From Amycolatopsis granulosa (lineage in GTDB: Bacteria; Actinomycetota; Actinomycetes; Mycobacteriales; Pseudonocardiaceae): a stretch of DNA of 64,000 nucleotides. The stretch spans positions 2,046,001 through 2,110,000 of the forward strand of contig NZ_JAANOV010000001.1 of the NCBI RefSeq assembly GCF_011758745.1. The letters run 5' to 3'. Position numbers and translations under genes: made by a program. This document shows positions 9,662 to 19,476 of the stretch, one piece after another. The notes beneath the pieces were generated by a model. That model was not told the DNA's origin. It was given only the letters and a program-made list of their open reading frames with translations, and searched no databases. Positions within the stretch are counted from its first letter, which is position 1; each line of letters begins with the position of its first letter.

Positions 9662-9702
9662 CAAAAGCGGCGCCCACCCCCGATGCTCGGGAGCGGGCGC
9701 CG
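9662..9702 (-). terminator. Rho-independent terminator after rpmE
   Basis: On the minus strand the arms CGGCGCCC and GGGCGCCG (9702-9695 and 9675-9668) form an 8-bp GC stem, with an internal smaller pairing, followed by CTTTTGTG. It sits between the rpmE stop and the prfA start and should end rpmE transcripts at least partly. Confidence 0.7.
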
Positions 9703-9711
9703 TCGGTGGAG

Positions 9712-9939
9712 CTACTTGGCGTCGGCCTGCTTCTGGCGCTTGCCGTAGCGCGCCTCGAACCGCGCCACCCGGCCACCGGTGTCCATGATCTTCTGCTTGC
9801 CGGTGTAGAAGGGGTGGCAGTTCGAGCAGATTTCGACCGTGATGGCACCGGAGGTCTTGGTGCTGCGGGTCGTGAAGGTGTTGCCGCAACCACAGGTGAC
9901 GGTGGTGGGCACGTACTCGGGGTGGATACCGCTCTTCAT
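9712..9939 (-). CDS. rpmE: 50S ribosomal protein bL31, zinc-binding form
   Basis: Ribosomal protein bL31 of the large subunit, 75 residues. It has four cysteines in CGC near residues 16-18 and CSNC near 37-40, so it is the zinc-containing (C+) form rather than the zinc-free paralogue induced by zinc shortage. The C-terminal [22 protein letters not shown] is typical. ATG at 9939. A possible promoter lies upstream on the minus strand: TTGACC at 10053-10048 and CAGAAT at 10028-10023 with 19-nt spacing. Confidence 0.97.
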   Translation of the reverse strand: MKSGIHPEYVPTTVTCGCGNTFTTRSTKTSGAITVEICSNCHPFYTGKQKIMDTGGRVARFEARYGKRQKQADAK

Positions 9940-10022
9940 GGAGTCCTCTCATCGTGGCCGCCGGGTCCCCGCGCAGATCTCTCATCACGTGGGGTGAACC
10001 GGAGCCGGACGTTAGCGGGTTG

Positions 10023-10053
10023 ATTCTGCCAGATGCACTGACGTGCAGGTCAA
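10023..10053 (-). promoter_or_regulatory. Possible rpmE promoter with inverted repeat
   Basis: Minus-strand TTGACC (10053-10048), 19-nt spacer, CAGAAT (10028-10023). The spacer contains TGCACTGACGTGCA (10034-10047), an inverted repeat with 5-bp arms. The spacing is longer than optimal, so this is tentative. Confidence 0.3.
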
Positions 10054-10071
10054 CGCCCCCCGCACCGCGCA

Positions 10072-10082
10072 TATTCCGAATA
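10072..10082. promoter_or_regulatory. TATTCCGAATA palindrome in the rpmE/secreted-protein divergent gap
   Basis: An 11-bp perfect palindrome in otherwise GC-rich sequence, 77 nt upstream of the secreted NlpC/P60-like gene. A direct repeat TGTACGGG occurs twice just downstream (about 10091-10108). Either could be a regulator site; no adjacent regulator gene is present. Confidence 0.3.
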
Positions 10083-10158
10083 CCGGGAGTGTACGGGTTT
10101 TGTACGGGCGCGCGGGAGCCTCTCACCAGACCCGGACCCGCCGGGTGAGGAGGAGCCG

Positions 10159-10650
10159 ATGTCCCGCACCGTCAAGTCCCTGACAGTCGCCGCGCTCGCG
10201 GCCGCGGCGCTCACGCTGGTCCCGCTCACGAGCGAGGCCACCACCACCGAGGCCGCGACCAGCGACCTGTCGGTCCTCAGCGCCGGTGACGGTACCGTCT
10301 CCGGCGCGATCGAGTGGTTCCAGAACCGCAACGGCAGCAGCGCCTACGAGGGCATGTGCGAAAAGGCCGTGGAGAACGCGTACGGCACCACCGGGGTGTG
10401 GTCGTCGGCCAACGCGCACTGGGAAGGCGCGAGCCCCAAGCACGCCGGTGACCACAACCCGCCGCGCGGCGCGTTCGTGTACTGGAACATCGGCGGGGGT
10501 TACGGCCACGTCGGCATCTCCGACGGTGCCGGCGGCTTCTGGTCGACCAGCGTGAACAACAAGATCGGGCACGTCACCAAGGCCATGGGCGGCTACGACT
10601 ACTTCGGCAAGTACCGGGGCTGGACACCCGCGGCGGTGCCGAGCCGGTAG
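10159..10650 (+). CDS. Secreted NlpC/P60- or CHAP-like protein
   Basis: A 163-residue protein with a Sec signal peptide: basic MSRTVK, hydrophobic core LTVAALAAAALTLVPL, likely cleavage near residue 27-33. The mature part holds a cysteine in YEGMCEKAVENAYG and a histidine in GGGYGHVGISDG, the order expected for a Cys-His papain-like fold of the NlpC/P60 or CHAP kind, which often cleave peptidoglycan peptides. The assignment is by motif layout only; it is small for an active hydrolase and has no cell-wall-binding repeat. GAGGAGGAG gives a strong ribosome site before ATG 10159. Confidence 0.65.
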   Translation: MSRTVKSLTVAALAAAALTLVPLTSEATTTEAATSDLSVLSAGDGTVSGAIEWFQNRNGSSAYEGMCEKAVENAYGTTGVWSSANAHWEGASPKHAGDHNPPRGAFVYWNIGGGYGHVGISDGAGGFWSTSVNNKIGHVTKAMGGYDYFGKYRGWTPAAVPSR

Positions 10651-10655
10651 TGACG

Positions 10656-10695
10656 CGAAAACGGCCACCCTCCGCGCGGAGGGTGGCCGTTTTCG
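10656..10695. terminator. Bidirectional terminator between the secreted protein gene and rho
   Basis: Perfect inverted repeat with 19-bp arms: left arm CGAAAACGGCCACCCTCCG (10656-10674), 2-nt centre, complementary right arm (10677-10695). Runs of A on the left and T on the right let it act for both converging genes. Confidence 0.9.
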
Positions 10696-10708
10696 TCCGT
10701 CACCAGGC

Positions 10709-12631
10709 TCAGTCGTCGTCCGACGCCAGCGCCGTCTTGGAGACCTGCATCAGGAACTCGATGTTGGTCTTGGTCTTGCGCAGGCGGGACAGCAGCAGGT
10801 CGATGGCCTGCTGGGAGTCCAGCGCGTGCAGGACCCGGTGCAGCTTGTGCGTCACCGCCAGCTCGTCCGGCGAGAGCAGCAGCTCCTCCTTGCGGGTACC
10901 GGACGGGTTGACGTCCACCGCGGGGAAGACTCGCCGCTCGGCGATCTTGCGGTCGAGCTTGAGCTCGGCGTTGCCGGTGCCCTTGAACTCCTCGAAGATC
11001 ACCGTGTCACCGGTGGACCCGGTCTCGACCATCGCCGTGGCGAAGATCGTCAGCGAGCCGCCGTTCTCGATGTTGCGCGCCGCGCCGAGGAACCGCTTCG
11101 GCGGGAACAGCGCGGTCGAGTCGACACCACCGGACAGGATCCGGCCGGACGCCGGGGCCGCCAGGTTGTAGGCGCGGCCGAGGCGGGTGATCGAGTCGAG
11201 CAGGACCACCACGTCCATGCCCATCTCGACCAGGCGCTTGGCCCGCTCGATGGACAGCTCGGCGACCGAGGTGTGGTCTGACGGCGGCCGGTCGAAGGTC
11301 GAGGCGATGACCTCGCCCTTCACCGAGCGCTGCATGTCGGTGACCTCTTCCGGACGCTCGTCGACGAGGACGACCATCAGGTGGCACTCGGGGTTGTTCG
11401 TGGTGATCGCGTTCGCGATGTCCTGCATGATCGTGGTCTTGCCCGCCTTCGGCGGCGACACGATCAGGGCACGCTGCCCCTTGCCGACCGGCATGACCAG
11501 GTCGATCACACGGGTGGTCAGCTTGTGCGGTTCGGTCTCCAGGCGCAGCCGCTCGTTCGGGTAGAGCGGGGTCAGCTTGGTGAACTCGGGACGGCGCTTC
11601 GCCTCGTCCGGGTCCAGGCCGTTCACGCTGTCGACGCGCACCAGCGGGTTGAACTTCTGGCGCTGCTGCTCACCGTCGCGCGGCTGCTTGACCACACCGG
11701 TGATCGCGTCACCGCGGCGCAGGCCGTGCTTGCGGACCAGGGACAGCGACACGTACACGTCGTTCGGCCCGGGCAGGTAGCCCGAGGTGCGCACGAACGC
11801 GTAGTTGTCCAGGACGTCCAGGATGCCGGCGACCGGCAGCAGGACGTCGTCCTCGCGGATCTCGGTGTCCGTGCCGCCCTCACCGCGGTTGCCGCGGCGG
11901 CGGCGGTCCCGGAACCGGCGGCCGCGGCGGCCGCCCTCGTCGTCGTCCCCGCCGCCGGAGTTCTGACCGCCGCCCTGGTTCTGCTTGGGCTGGCCACCAC
12001 CGGCGTTGTCGCGCTGGTTGTTCTGCTTGCGCTGGTCGCCACCGCCCTGCTGGGACTGGTCGCCACCGCGCTGGTCACGCTGGTCGCGCTGGTCCCGCTG
12101 GTCACCGCGCTGCTGGTCGTTGCCCCGGTTGTCCGGGCTGCCCGCCGCGCGGTTGGCACCGCGGCGACGGCGGGCGCCGCCCTCCCGCCGGGGGCCGTCC
12201 TCGTGCTGCTGGGGCGCCTCGGCACCGTTCACGGGCTTCTCGGCCTGCGCCGGCTTGTCGGCCTTCTCCGCCACAGGGGCGGCCTTGCCGGCCGGCACCT
12301 CCTCCTGCCGGGGCGCCCTGTCGATCGGCTTGCCCGCCGCCGGAGCATCCACCTTCGCGGCGATGCCGTCGAGGGGCAGGGTCTCGTCGGCGGCGCGCTT
12401 GCGCGGGGCCTTGCCCTGACGCTCGCGGATGGCGGCGATCAGGTCGCCCTTGCGCATCCCCTTGGTGTCGCCGATGCCCAGCTGGGCGGCGAGTTCCCGC
12501 AGGTCGGCGATCACCATGCCGGACAGGCCGCCACTGCGGCGCTTCGGCGCGGCCGTACCGTTCTGCTCCCCTGGTTCAGCGTTCGACGGGGCGGTCGCCA
12601 CGTCGCCGCTCAAAAGATCGGTGTTGCTCAC
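10709..12631 (-). CDS. rho: Transcription termination factor Rho
   Basis: Hexameric RNA helicase that ends transcription at unstructured C-rich RNA. The 640-residue protein has the N-terminal Rho-N helix bundle, an insertion of about 150 residues rich in Arg, Gly, Asp, Gln and Asn (including four DQR repeats), the cold-shock RNA-binding domain (VAGILDVLDNYAFVRTSGYLPG) and the ATPase domain with P-loop PPKAGKTT near residue 392 and Q-loop region toward the end. The insertion is typical of actinobacterial Rho and makes it longer than E. coli Rho (419). GTG 12631 is chosen because AGGAAGG lies 6 nt upstream; an ATG-like frame further upstream has no such site. Confidence 0.97.
   Translation of the reverse strand: MSNTDLLSGDVATAPSNAEPGEQNGTAAPKRRSGGLSGMVIADLRELAAQLGIGDTKGMRKGDLIAAIRERQGKAPRKRAADETLPLDGIAAKVDAPAAGKPIDRAPRQEEVPAGKAAPVAEKADKPAQAEKPVNGAEAPQQHEDGPRREGGARRRRGANRAAGSPDNRGNDQQRGDQRDQRDQRDQRGGDQSQQGGGDQRKQNNQRDNAGGGQPKQNQGGGQNSGGGDDDEGGRRGRRFRDRRRRGNRGEGGTDTEIREDDVLLPVAGILDVLDNYAFVRTSGYLPGPNDVYVSLSLVRKHGLRRGDAITGVVKQPRDGEQQRQKFNPLVRVDSVNGLDPDEAKRRPEFTKLTPLYPNERLRLETEPHKLTTRVIDLVMPVGKGQRALIVSPPKAGKTTIMQDIANAITTNNPECHLMVVLVDERPEEVTDMQRSVKGEVIASTFDRPPSDHTSVAELSIERAKRLVEMGMDVVVLLDSITRLGRAYNLAAPASGRILSGGVDSTALFPPKRFLGAARNIENGGSLTIFATAMVETGSTGDTVIFEEFKGTGNAELKLDRKIAERRVFPAVDVNPSGTRKEELLLSPDELAVTHKLHRVLHALDSQQAIDLLLSRLRKTKTNIEFLMQVSKTALASDDD
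12069..12104 (-). repeat. Four 9-bp tandem repeats inside rho
   Basis: The unit CGCTGGTCN is repeated four times without interruption and encodes (DQR) repeats in the disordered insertion of Rho. Such a short perfect array can change copy number by slippage. Confidence 0.8.
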
Positions 12632-13023
12632 ACATGTCCTTCCTGACCGATCCACGCCTCCAGGTGGATCAGCGGACTACCGCCCGCGTCCGATCGCGGA
12701 ACGGTCTGCTCCTGCCCGGTGTGGCTTCCCCGGCCGGGACACGCGGGTCACAGCGGCCGAGCCGCCACACGGGGTTCTCGCGTGTTCCAGGTGGAACGCG
12801 CCGAATTCGTGTCACCGTAGCTACCGGAAACCCGCCTAGGTCAATCCCTGCACCAGCTATGCGGAATTATCGACTCGACGAGAGAATGCGATCCGGGATG
12901 GAGTCCCCGGGACCGACACCGGGTGCGGATTGCCCGCGGTGATCGAACGCCCCCGAGGGTAGACCGACGCGGCACGTGGTGCAACAACCACCCCCCGGCG
13001 CGCCGCGAATCTCCGCACGGAAT
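12632..13023. other. 392-nt gap between thrB and rho
   Basis: No credible gene is seen. The part next to rho should be its leader and promoter: on the minus strand TTGACC (12844-12839) is followed after 19 nt by TACGGT (12819-12814). Within the leader is the palindrome GTTCCAGGTGGAAC (12784-12797). Beyond the thrB stop there is only a weak hairpin, GTGGT-GCAACA-ACCAC (12976-12991), without a T tract, so a clean intrinsic terminator for the thr genes is not evident. Confidence 0.5.
12784..12797. promoter_or_regulatory. Palindrome in the rho leader
   Basis: GTTCCAGGTGGAAC has 6-bp arms around a 2-nt centre and is flanked by further partly symmetric bases (CG...CG at 12781 and 12800). It lies about 17 nt downstream of the putative rho -10. 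In RNA it would be only a weak hairpin, so a DNA operator is as likely. Confidence 0.35.
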
Positions 13024-13905
13024 CTACCGGCTGGTGACCCGGACCCCGGCCTGGTCGACCGCGAGCTCGATGACTTCGAAACCTTCAACGCCGGCCACGG
13101 GCGGGATTATTCCGTCGGTCGTCAGGGCCAGCACGGTCGGCCCGGCGCCGGACACGGTGGCCGCGACGCCCGCGGCGCGCAGGTCCCGCACCAGGCGGCC
13201 GGTCCCCGGATACGCGGGCTCGCGGTAGTGCTGGTGCAGGCGGTCCTCGGTGGCCGGCAGCAGCAGCGACGGGTCGGTCGTCAGCGCGTGCACCGCGAGC
13301 GCCGTGCGGCCCGCGGAGAACGCCGCGTCGGCGTGCGGCACCTCGGCGGGCAACAGGCCGCGCGTCGCCTCGGTCGACGACTTCACCGGCGGCACCGCCA
13401 CGACCGGCCGGATCGACGGGTGCGGCGTGAGCCGTTCCGCGTGGAAGCGGCCGTGGTCGCACCAGGCCAGCACGAAACCACCCAGCAGGCTGGCGGCCGC
13501 GTTGTCGGCGTGGCCCTCGAACTCCGCGGCCAGCTGCACCGCGTCCCCGTCGAGAGAGTGGCCGGCGAGCGCATAGCCGGCCGCGATGCCGGACACCACC
13601 GCCGCGGCCGAGGAGCCCAGCCCGCGCGCGTGCGGGATCTTGTTGAAGCACCGCAGGTGCAGACCCGGCGGGGTGACGCCGAGGTACTGGCACGCGCGCC
13701 GCAGCGCCCGCACGACCAGGTGGGTCTCGTCGGTGGGGACGTCCTCGACCCCGCCGGCCCCGGCGTCGAACACCTCGACCTTGAGACCGGCGTCGGTCAC
13801 CTGCACCTCGACGACGTCGTGCAGCCCGAGCGCCAGCCCGAGCGCGTCGAAGCCCGGGCCGAGGTTCGCGCTCGACGCCGGGACGGTGACACGCAGAGCG
13901 GTCAC
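13024..13905 (-). CDS. thrB: Homoserine kinase
   Basis: GHMP-family kinase that phosphorylates homoserine for threonine synthesis. The 293-residue protein begins with [24 protein letters not shown] and has the ATP-binding loop [18 protein letters not shown] near residues 90-105. Start GTG 13905 overlaps the thrC stop by 4 nt (GTGA). It is the last gene of lysA-hom-thrC-thrB, which turns aspartate semialdehyde into lysine and threonine. Confidence 0.97.
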   Translation of the reverse strand: MTALRVTVPASSANLGPGFDALGLALGLHDVVEVQVTDAGLKVEVFDAGAGGVEDVPTDETHLVVRALRRACQYLGVTPPGLHLRCFNKIPHARGLGSSAAAVVSGIAAGYALAGHSLDGDAVQLAAEFEGHADNAAASLLGGFVLAWCDHGRFHAERLTPHPSIRPVVAVPPVKSSTEATRGLLPAEVPHADAAFSAGRTALAVHALTTDPSLLLPATEDRLHQHYREPAYPGTGRLVRDLRAAGVAATVSGAGPTVLALTTDGIIPPVAGVEGFEVIELAVDQAGVRVTSR

Positions 13906-14966
13906 GCCAGCTCCAGCGCGGCGGCCACGGCGCTCGGGTCCACCGCCAGCGGCTCGACCTCGACGTTGCCCTCCAGCGCGGTGCCCGGGTCCTTCAGGCC
14001 GTGACCGGTGACCGTGCACACCACCGTCGAGCCCTTCGGGATGCGGCCATCGGCGGCGGTGGCGAGCAGGCCCGCGACGCTGGTCGCCGACGCCGGCTCC
14101 ACGAACACGCCCTCCTTGCCGGCCAGCAGCCGGTAGGCGGCGAGGATCTGCTCGTCGGTCACCGCCTCGAACAGGCCGGCGGAGGCGTTCTTCGCCTTGA
14201 CCGCACCCTCCCACGAGGCCGGGCTGCCGACGCGGATCGCGGTCGCGATCGTCTCCGGCTCGGCCACCGGCTCACCGTGCACCAGCGGCGCGGCTCCGGC
14301 GGCCTGGAAGCCGAACATACGCGGCGTGTTCTTCACCACACCGTCCGCGGCGTACTCGGAGTACCCGGCCCAGTAGGCGGTGATGTTGCCGGCGTTGCCG
14401 ACCGGCAGGCAGTGGATGTCCGGCGCCTCGCCCAGGACGTCGCAGACCTCCCACGCGGCGGTCTTCTGGCCGATCAGGCGCACCGGGTTGACGGAGTTGA
14501 CCAGCGTCACCGGGTGGTCGATCGCGGTCTTGCGGGCCAGCTCGAGGCAGTCGTCGAAGTTGCCGTCGATCTGCAGGATGCGGGCACCGTGCAGGATGGC
14601 CTGCGCGAGCTTGCCCATCGCGATCTTGCCCTGCGGGATGAGGACCGCGCAGGTGAGCCCGGCGCGCGCGGCGTAGGCGGCGGCCGAGGCCGAGGTGTTG
14701 CCGGTGGAGGCGCAGATGACCGCCTGCAGCCCGCTGGCCTTCGCGTGGGTGATCGCGACCGTCATGCCGCGGTCCTTGAACGAGCCGGTCGGGTTGGCCC
14801 CTTCGACCTTCAGGTAGACCGTCGAGCCGGTCAGCTCGGACAGGTGCGGTGCGGGCATCAGCGGCGTGTTGCCCTCACCGAGGGTCACGACCTCCGCCCC
14901 GGCCGGAACCGGCACCCGGTCGGCGTACGCCTCGATGATCCCGGGCCAGCCGGCCTTCGCAGTCAT
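13902..14966 (-). CDS. thrC: Threonine synthase
   Basis: PLP enzyme converting O-phosphohomoserine to threonine. The 354-residue protein has the PLP lysine at position 64 in [10 protein letters not shown] and the phosphate-binding cup VGNAGN near residue 187. The length fits the short class of threonine synthases common in actinobacteria. The ATG at 14966 overlaps the hom stop by 4 nt. Confidence 0.97.
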   Translation of the reverse strand: MTAKAGWPGIIEAYADRVPVPAGAEVVTLGEGNTPLMPAPHLSELTGSTVYLKVEGANPTGSFKDRGMTVAITHAKASGLQAVICASTGNTSASAAAYAARAGLTCAVLIPQGKIAMGKLAQAILHGARILQIDGNFDDCLELARKTAIDHPVTLVNSVNPVRLIGQKTAAWEVCDVLGEAPDIHCLPVGNAGNITAYWAGYSEYAADGVVKNTPRMFGFQAAGAAPLVHGEPVAEPETIATAIRVGSPASWEGAVKAKNASAGLFEAVTDEQILAAYRLLAGKEGVFVEPASATSVAGLLATAADGRIPKGSTVVCTVTGHGLKDPGTALEGNVEVEPLAVDPSAVAAALELA

Positions 14967-16279
14967 GAATCCTCGCCTTCCACCCGCATCACGCTGACGA
15001 CCTCGTTGACGACGTCCATTGTCCCGATGGCCTCGACGGTGGCTTGCAGTGCCGCGTCCGGTGCGAGGTGCGTCACGATGACCAGGCTCGCCGTGTCGTG
15101 CCGGTCCCGCTGCCGGACCGCCGCGATGCTCACCCCGTGGTCCGCGAACACGTGCGCGACCTGGGCGAGCACACCCGGCTTGTCGGCGACGTCGAGGCTG
15201 ACGTGGTAGCGGGTCGGGGTCTGGCCCATCGGCCGCACCGGCAGCGCGGCGTGCGCGGACTCGCGCGGGCCGCGTCCGCCGATCACCCGGTTGCGCGCCA
15301 CCGCCACCAGGTCGCCGAGCACCGCGCTGGCGGTCGGCGCCCCGCCGGCACCCTGGCCGTAGAACATCAGCTGGCCGGCCGCGTCGGCCTCGACGAACAC
15401 CGCGTTGAACGCGCCGCCGACGCTGGCCAGCGGGTGGCTGCGCGGGATCATCACCGGGTGCACCCGCGCGGAGACCGACTCGGTGCCGTCCGCGCTCTCC
15501 ACGCGCTCGCAGATGGACAGCAGCTTCACCGTGCGGCCCAGCGCCTTCGCCGCCGCGATGTCCGAGGCCGAGACGTTCGCAATGCCCTCGCGGTGCACGT
15601 CGGAAGCGGTGACCCGGGTGTGGAAGGCGAGTGAGGCGAGGATGGCCGCCTTCGACGCCGCGTCGTAGCCGTCCACGTCCGCGGTCGGGTCCGCCTCGGC
15701 GTAACCCAGCCGGCTGGCCTCGTCCAGGGTCTCGGCGTAACCGGCACCGGTGGAATCCATCGCGGAGAGGATGAAGTTGGTGGTGCCGTTGACGATGCCC
15801 ATCACCTTGGTGATGCGGTCACCGGCCAGCGACTCGCGCAGCGGGCGCAGCAGCGGGATCGCCCCGGCCACCGCGGCCTCGAAGTAGAGGTCGGCGCCGG
15901 CGGAGTCGGCTGCCTCGAACAGCTCCGCGGAGTGCTCGGCCAGCAGCGCCTTGTTCGCGGTGACGACCGACTTCCCCTTGCGCAGCGCGGTGAGCAGCCA
16001 CTCGCGCACCGGGTCGACGCCACCGATCAGCTCGACCACGACGTCCACATCGGACTCCACGAGCGCGGCCGCGTCGTGGGTCAGCAGGTGCTGCGGCAGC
16101 TCGGGGTGCTTGTCCGGGCGGCGCACCGCGATGCCGGCCAGCTCGACCGGGGCGCCGGCGCGGGCGGCCAGCTCGTCGGCGTGCTCGGTGAGCAGCCGGG
16201 CCACCTCGGTACCCACCGTGCCGCAGCCCAGGAGCGCCACCCGTACCGTTTTGCCGTCTACAGTGGACATTGCAGTCAC
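14963..16279 (-). CDS. hom: Homoserine dehydrogenase
   Basis: Reduces aspartate semialdehyde to homoserine with NAD(P)H. The 438-residue protein has the Rossmann motif [14 protein letters not shown] near residue 15, the [12 protein letters not shown] catalytic segment and a C-terminal ACT domain (residues about 350-430; [20 protein letters not shown]), which usually gives threonine feedback inhibition. Start taken as GTG 16279, which overlaps the lysA TGA by 4 nt; an ATG three codons later is an alternative. Confidence 0.97.
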   Translation of the reverse strand: MTAMSTVDGKTVRVALLGCGTVGTEVARLLTEHADELAARAGAPVELAGIAVRRPDKHPELPQHLLTHDAAALVESDVDVVVELIGGVDPVREWLLTALRKGKSVVTANKALLAEHSAELFEAADSAGADLYFEAAVAGAIPLLRPLRESLAGDRITKVMGIVNGTTNFILSAMDSTGAGYAETLDEASRLGYAEADPTADVDGYDAASKAAILASLAFHTRVTASDVHREGIANVSASDIAAAKALGRTVKLLSICERVESADGTESVSARVHPVMIPRSHPLASVGGAFNAVFVEADAAGQLMFYGQGAGGAPTASAVLGDLVAVARNRVIGGRGPRESAHAALPVRPMGQTPTRYHVSLDVADKPGVLAQVAHVFADHGVSIAAVRQRDRHDTASLVIVTHLAPDAALQATVEAIGTMDVVNEVVSVMRVEGEDS

Positions 16280-17712
16280 GACACCTCCAGCTGCAGCATG
16301 TCGTCGATCGTCTCGCGGCGCAGCAGCAGCCGCGCGCTGCCGTTGCGGACCGCGACGACCGCCGGGCGCGGCTGCCGGTTGTAGTTGCTGGCCATGGAGT
16401 AGCAGTAGGCGCCCGTCGCGGCGACCGCGAGCAGGTCGCCCGGGGCGAGGGTGTCGGGCAGCCAGCAGTCGCGCACCACGATGTCACCGGACTCGCAGTG
16501 CTTGCCCACCACCCGGCTCAGCGCCGCGCCGACCTGCTCGTTCGTCCCGTCGTCGCTCGCGCGTGAGACCAGGCGGACGTCGTACACCGCGTCGTAGAGC
16601 GGCGTGCGGATGTTGTCGCTCATCCCGCCGTCGACGCTGACGTACCGCCGCGACTCGGTGTCCCCGAGCGACACGTCCTTGATGGTGCCGACCTCGTAGA
16701 GCGTGACCGTGCCCGGGCCGGCGATGGCGCGGCCCGGCTCGCCCGCGATGCGCGGCACCGGCAGGCCGGCGAACTCGCACTCCTTGCGCACGATCTCGCG
16801 GATCTGGGTGATCATCTGCGCCGGCGGCGGCGGGTTGTCCTTGTCGGTGTAGGCGATGCCGAAGCCACCGCCGAGGTCCACCAGCGACAGCTGCTCCAGC
16901 AGCCCCTCGCCGTGCTCCTTGACCAGCTCGGCCATCAGCCCGATCACCCGGCGCGCGGCGACCTCGAAGCCGTCGGCGTCGAAGATCTGCGAGCCGATGT
17001 GGCTGTGCAGGCCGACCAGCCGCAGCGACGGCGCGTTGAGCACGCGGCGTACCGCCTCGGCCGCGTCGCCCGCCGCGAGCGAGAACCCGAACTTCTGGTC
17101 CTCGTGGGCGGTGGCGATGAACTCGTGGGTGTGCGCCTCGACGCCGACCGTGACGCGGATGAGCACCTTCTGCTCCACGTCCAGCCGGGCCGCGACGTCG
17201 GCCAGCCGCGCGATCTCGTAGTAGGAGTCGAGCACGACCGTGCCGACCCCGGCGCCGACCGCCGTCTCCAGCTCGGCGACCGACTTGTTGTTGCCGTGGA
17301 AGGTGATCCGCTCCGGCGGGAACCCGGCGCGCAGCGCGACCGCCAGCTCACCGCCGCTGGCCACGTCCATGCTCAGGCCCTGCGCCGCGACCCACCGGGC
17401 CACCTCGGTGCACAGGAACGCCTTGGCCGCGTAGTGCACCAGCGACGGGTCGTCGAACGCCTCCGCGTACTCGGCGCAGCGGGACTTGAAGTCCGCCTCG
17501 TCCACGACGAACAGCGGGGTGCCGTAGGTCTCGGCCAGCTGCCGGACGTCGACACCGGCGATGCGCACCACACCGTCCGGGGCGCGGTAGGTGTTGCGGG
17601 GCCAGACCTTCGGGTAGAGCCGGTCGAGCTCCTCGGAACTGGAGGGTGGGAAACCGGAGGCGTCGGCGTGCGGGTAGACCTCCGCGTGCCGTGGGCCGGC
17701 GGGGTGTGCCAT
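16276..17712 (-). CDS. lysA: Diaminopimelate decarboxylase
   Basis: PLP enzyme that decarboxylates meso-diaminopimelate to L-lysine. The 478-residue protein carries the PLP lysine at residue 97 in LVHYAAKAF, the HIGSQI motif near residue 235 and the active-site cysteine in [11 protein letters not shown]. Fold-type III alanine-racemase barrel followed by a beta domain. It lies 6 nt downstream of argS and heads the overlapping lysA-hom-thrC-thrB run, as in many actinobacteria. Confidence 0.97.
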   Translation of the reverse strand: MAHPAGPRHAEVYPHADASGFPPSSSEELDRLYPKVWPRNTYRAPDGVVRIAGVDVRQLAETYGTPLFVVDEADFKSRCAEYAEAFDDPSLVHYAAKAFLCTEVARWVAAQGLSMDVASGGELAVALRAGFPPERITFHGNNKSVAELETAVGAGVGTVVLDSYYEIARLADVAARLDVEQKVLIRVTVGVEAHTHEFIATAHEDQKFGFSLAAGDAAEAVRRVLNAPSLRLVGLHSHIGSQIFDADGFEVAARRVIGLMAELVKEHGEGLLEQLSLVDLGGGFGIAYTDKDNPPPPAQMITQIREIVRKECEFAGLPVPRIAGEPGRAIAGPGTVTLYEVGTIKDVSLGDTESRRYVSVDGGMSDNIRTPLYDAVYDVRLVSRASDDGTNEQVGAALSRVVGKHCESGDIVVRDCWLPDTLAPGDLLAVAATGAYCYSMASNYNRQPRPAVVAVRNGSARLLLRRETIDDMLQLEVS

Positions 17713-17718
17713 CAGAAG

Positions 17719-19374
17719 TTACATCCGTTCCGGAGCGGAGACACCGAGCAGGGCGAGACCGTTGGCGAACACCTGGCGCGCCGCCTCGCACAGGGCGAGC
17801 CGCGCGAAGGTGAGGGGCGTGGCCTGTTCGTCGCCCTTGGGGAGGACCTGCGCGACGGCGTAGAACTTGTGGAACGCGCCGGCCAGGCTTTCCAGGTAGC
17901 GCGCGACGCGGTGCGGTTCCCGCAGCTCGGCGGCGCGCTGCACGACCGTGGGGAACTCCCCGATCGTGCGGATCAGGTCACCCTCGCGGTCGAGGGTGAG
18001 CAGCCCGAAGTCGGCGTCGTCGTCGAACTCGAGGCCCAGTTCCGCGGCGTTGCGCTGCAGCGAGGCGAGCCGGGCGTGCGCGTACTGCACGTAGTACACC
18101 GGGTTCTCGTCGCTGCTCTTGCGCAGCAGGTCGAGGTCGATGTCCAAAGAGGAGTCCACCGAGTAGCGGCTCAGCTCGTACCGGGCGGCGTCCACGCCGA
18201 CGGCCTCGACCAGGTCCTCCATGGTGATCACCGTGCCGGCGCGCTTGCTCATCCGGACCGGCTTGCCGTCGCTGACCAGGTTCACCAGCTGGCCGATCAG
18301 CACCTCGACCACGGCCGGGTCGTGGCCCATCGCGGACGCGGCGGCCTTGAGCCGGGCGATGTAGCCGTGGTGGTCCGCGCCGAGCATGTAGATGCACAGG
18401 TCGAACCCGCGGTTGATCTTGTCCTGCAGGTAGGCGATGTCACCGGCGATGTAGGCGGGGGCGCCGTCGCTCTTGATGACCACGCGGTCCTTGTCGTCGC
18501 CGAACTCGGTGGAGCGCAACCACCAGGCACCGTCGGCCTCGTAGAGGCTGCCGTTCTCCTTCAGGCTCGCCACGGCCTTCTCCACCGCGCCGCTGCTGTG
18601 CAGCGAGTCCTCGTGGAAGTAGACGTCGAAGTCGGTGCCGAACTGGTGCAGGCTGTTCTTGATCTCGGCGAACATCAGCTCGACGCCGACCCGGCGGAAC
18701 GTCTCGTTCCGCTCGCCCTCCGGCAGCGACAGCGCACTGGGCTCCTGGCGCAGGACCTCGGCGGCGATGTCGGTGATGTAGCCACCGGCGTAGCCGTCCT
18801 CCGGCGCGGGCTCGCCCTTCGCGGCGGCGATCAGCGACCGGACGAACCGGTCGATCTGCGCGCCGGCGTCGTTGAAGTAGTACTCGCGGGTCACCTCGGC
18901 GCCCTGCGCGTCGAGGACGCGGCCGAGCGCGTCGCCCACCGCGGCCCAGCGCGTGCCGCCCAGGTGGACGGGCCCGGTCGGGTTGGCCGAGACGAACTCG
19001 AGGTTGATGCGGCGGCCGGCCAGCGCGGTGCCGCGGCCGTAGGCGTCGCCGAGGGTGAGCACCTGGCGGATCTGCTCGCCCTGCGCGTCGGCGGCCAGCC
19101 GGAGGTTCACGAAACCCGGGCCGGCGATCTCGGCCGAGGCGATGCCGCCCGCTTCCGCGAGCGCGCCCGCGAGCTCCTGGGCGAACTCGCGCGGGGCGAG
19201 GCCGGCCTTCTTCGCCACCTGGAGCGCGACGTTGGTGGCGTAGTCTCCGTGGTCCGGGTTGCGGGGGCGCTCGACCGTCACCGTGGCGGGGAGCACGGCG
19301 GTGTCGGCGCCGCGGGCGGAGAGCACCCGCTCGGCGGACGTACGGACCAGGTCAGCTAGGGCCTCGGGAGTCAC
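17719..19374 (-). CDS. argS: Arginyl-tRNA synthetase
   Basis: Class I synthetase charging tRNA-Arg. The 551-residue protein has an N-terminal Add-1 domain, the HIGH-type signature [12 protein letters not shown] near residues 128-139, a KMSKS-type loop [12 protein letters not shown] near residue 380 and a C-terminal DALR anticodon-binding domain ending in [13 protein letters not shown] 19374 is the only reasonable start. Its cognate tRNA-Arg(CCG) is encoded 2.7 kb away. Confidence 0.98.
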   Translation of the reverse strand: MTPEALADLVRTSAERVLSARGADTAVLPATVTVERPRNPDHGDYATNVALQVAKKAGLAPREFAQELAGALAEAGGIASAEIAGPGFVNLRLAADAQGEQIRQVLTLGDAYGRGTALAGRRINLEFVSANPTGPVHLGGTRWAAVGDALGRVLDAQGAEVTREYYFNDAGAQIDRFVRSLIAAAKGEPAPEDGYAGGYITDIAAEVLRQEPSALSLPEGERNETFRRVGVELMFAEIKNSLHQFGTDFDVYFHEDSLHSSGAVEKAVASLKENGSLYEADGAWWLRSTEFGDDKDRVVIKSDGAPAYIAGDIAYLQDKINRGFDLCIYMLGADHHGYIARLKAAASAMGHDPAVVEVLIGQLVNLVSDGKPVRMSKRAGTVITMEDLVEAVGVDAARYELSRYSVDSSLDIDLDLLRKSSDENPVYYVQYAHARLASLQRNAAELGLEFDDDADFGLLTLDREGDLIRTIGEFPTVVQRAAELREPHRVARYLESLAGAFHKFYAVAQVLPKGDEQATPLTFARLALCEAARQVFANGLALLGVSAPERM

Positions 19375-19476
19375 CAGCCGAGTGTAAGGGCCACGACCTC
19401 GGGCGTTGACAGGGACCGAACACGCGGACCCTAAACTCTACCCCGGTATATCCAGTTGACAGGAGACGCGGGAGCC

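Noticed and set aside
12069-12104. Short repeats in rho considered as a CRISPR-like array
   Set aside because: The units are contiguous 9-bp coding repeats without spacers.
12634-12942. A 102-codon plus-strand frame in the rho-thrB gap
   Set aside because: No ribosome site, no similarity, and it overlaps the rho start and leader; it reads as random GC-rich translation.
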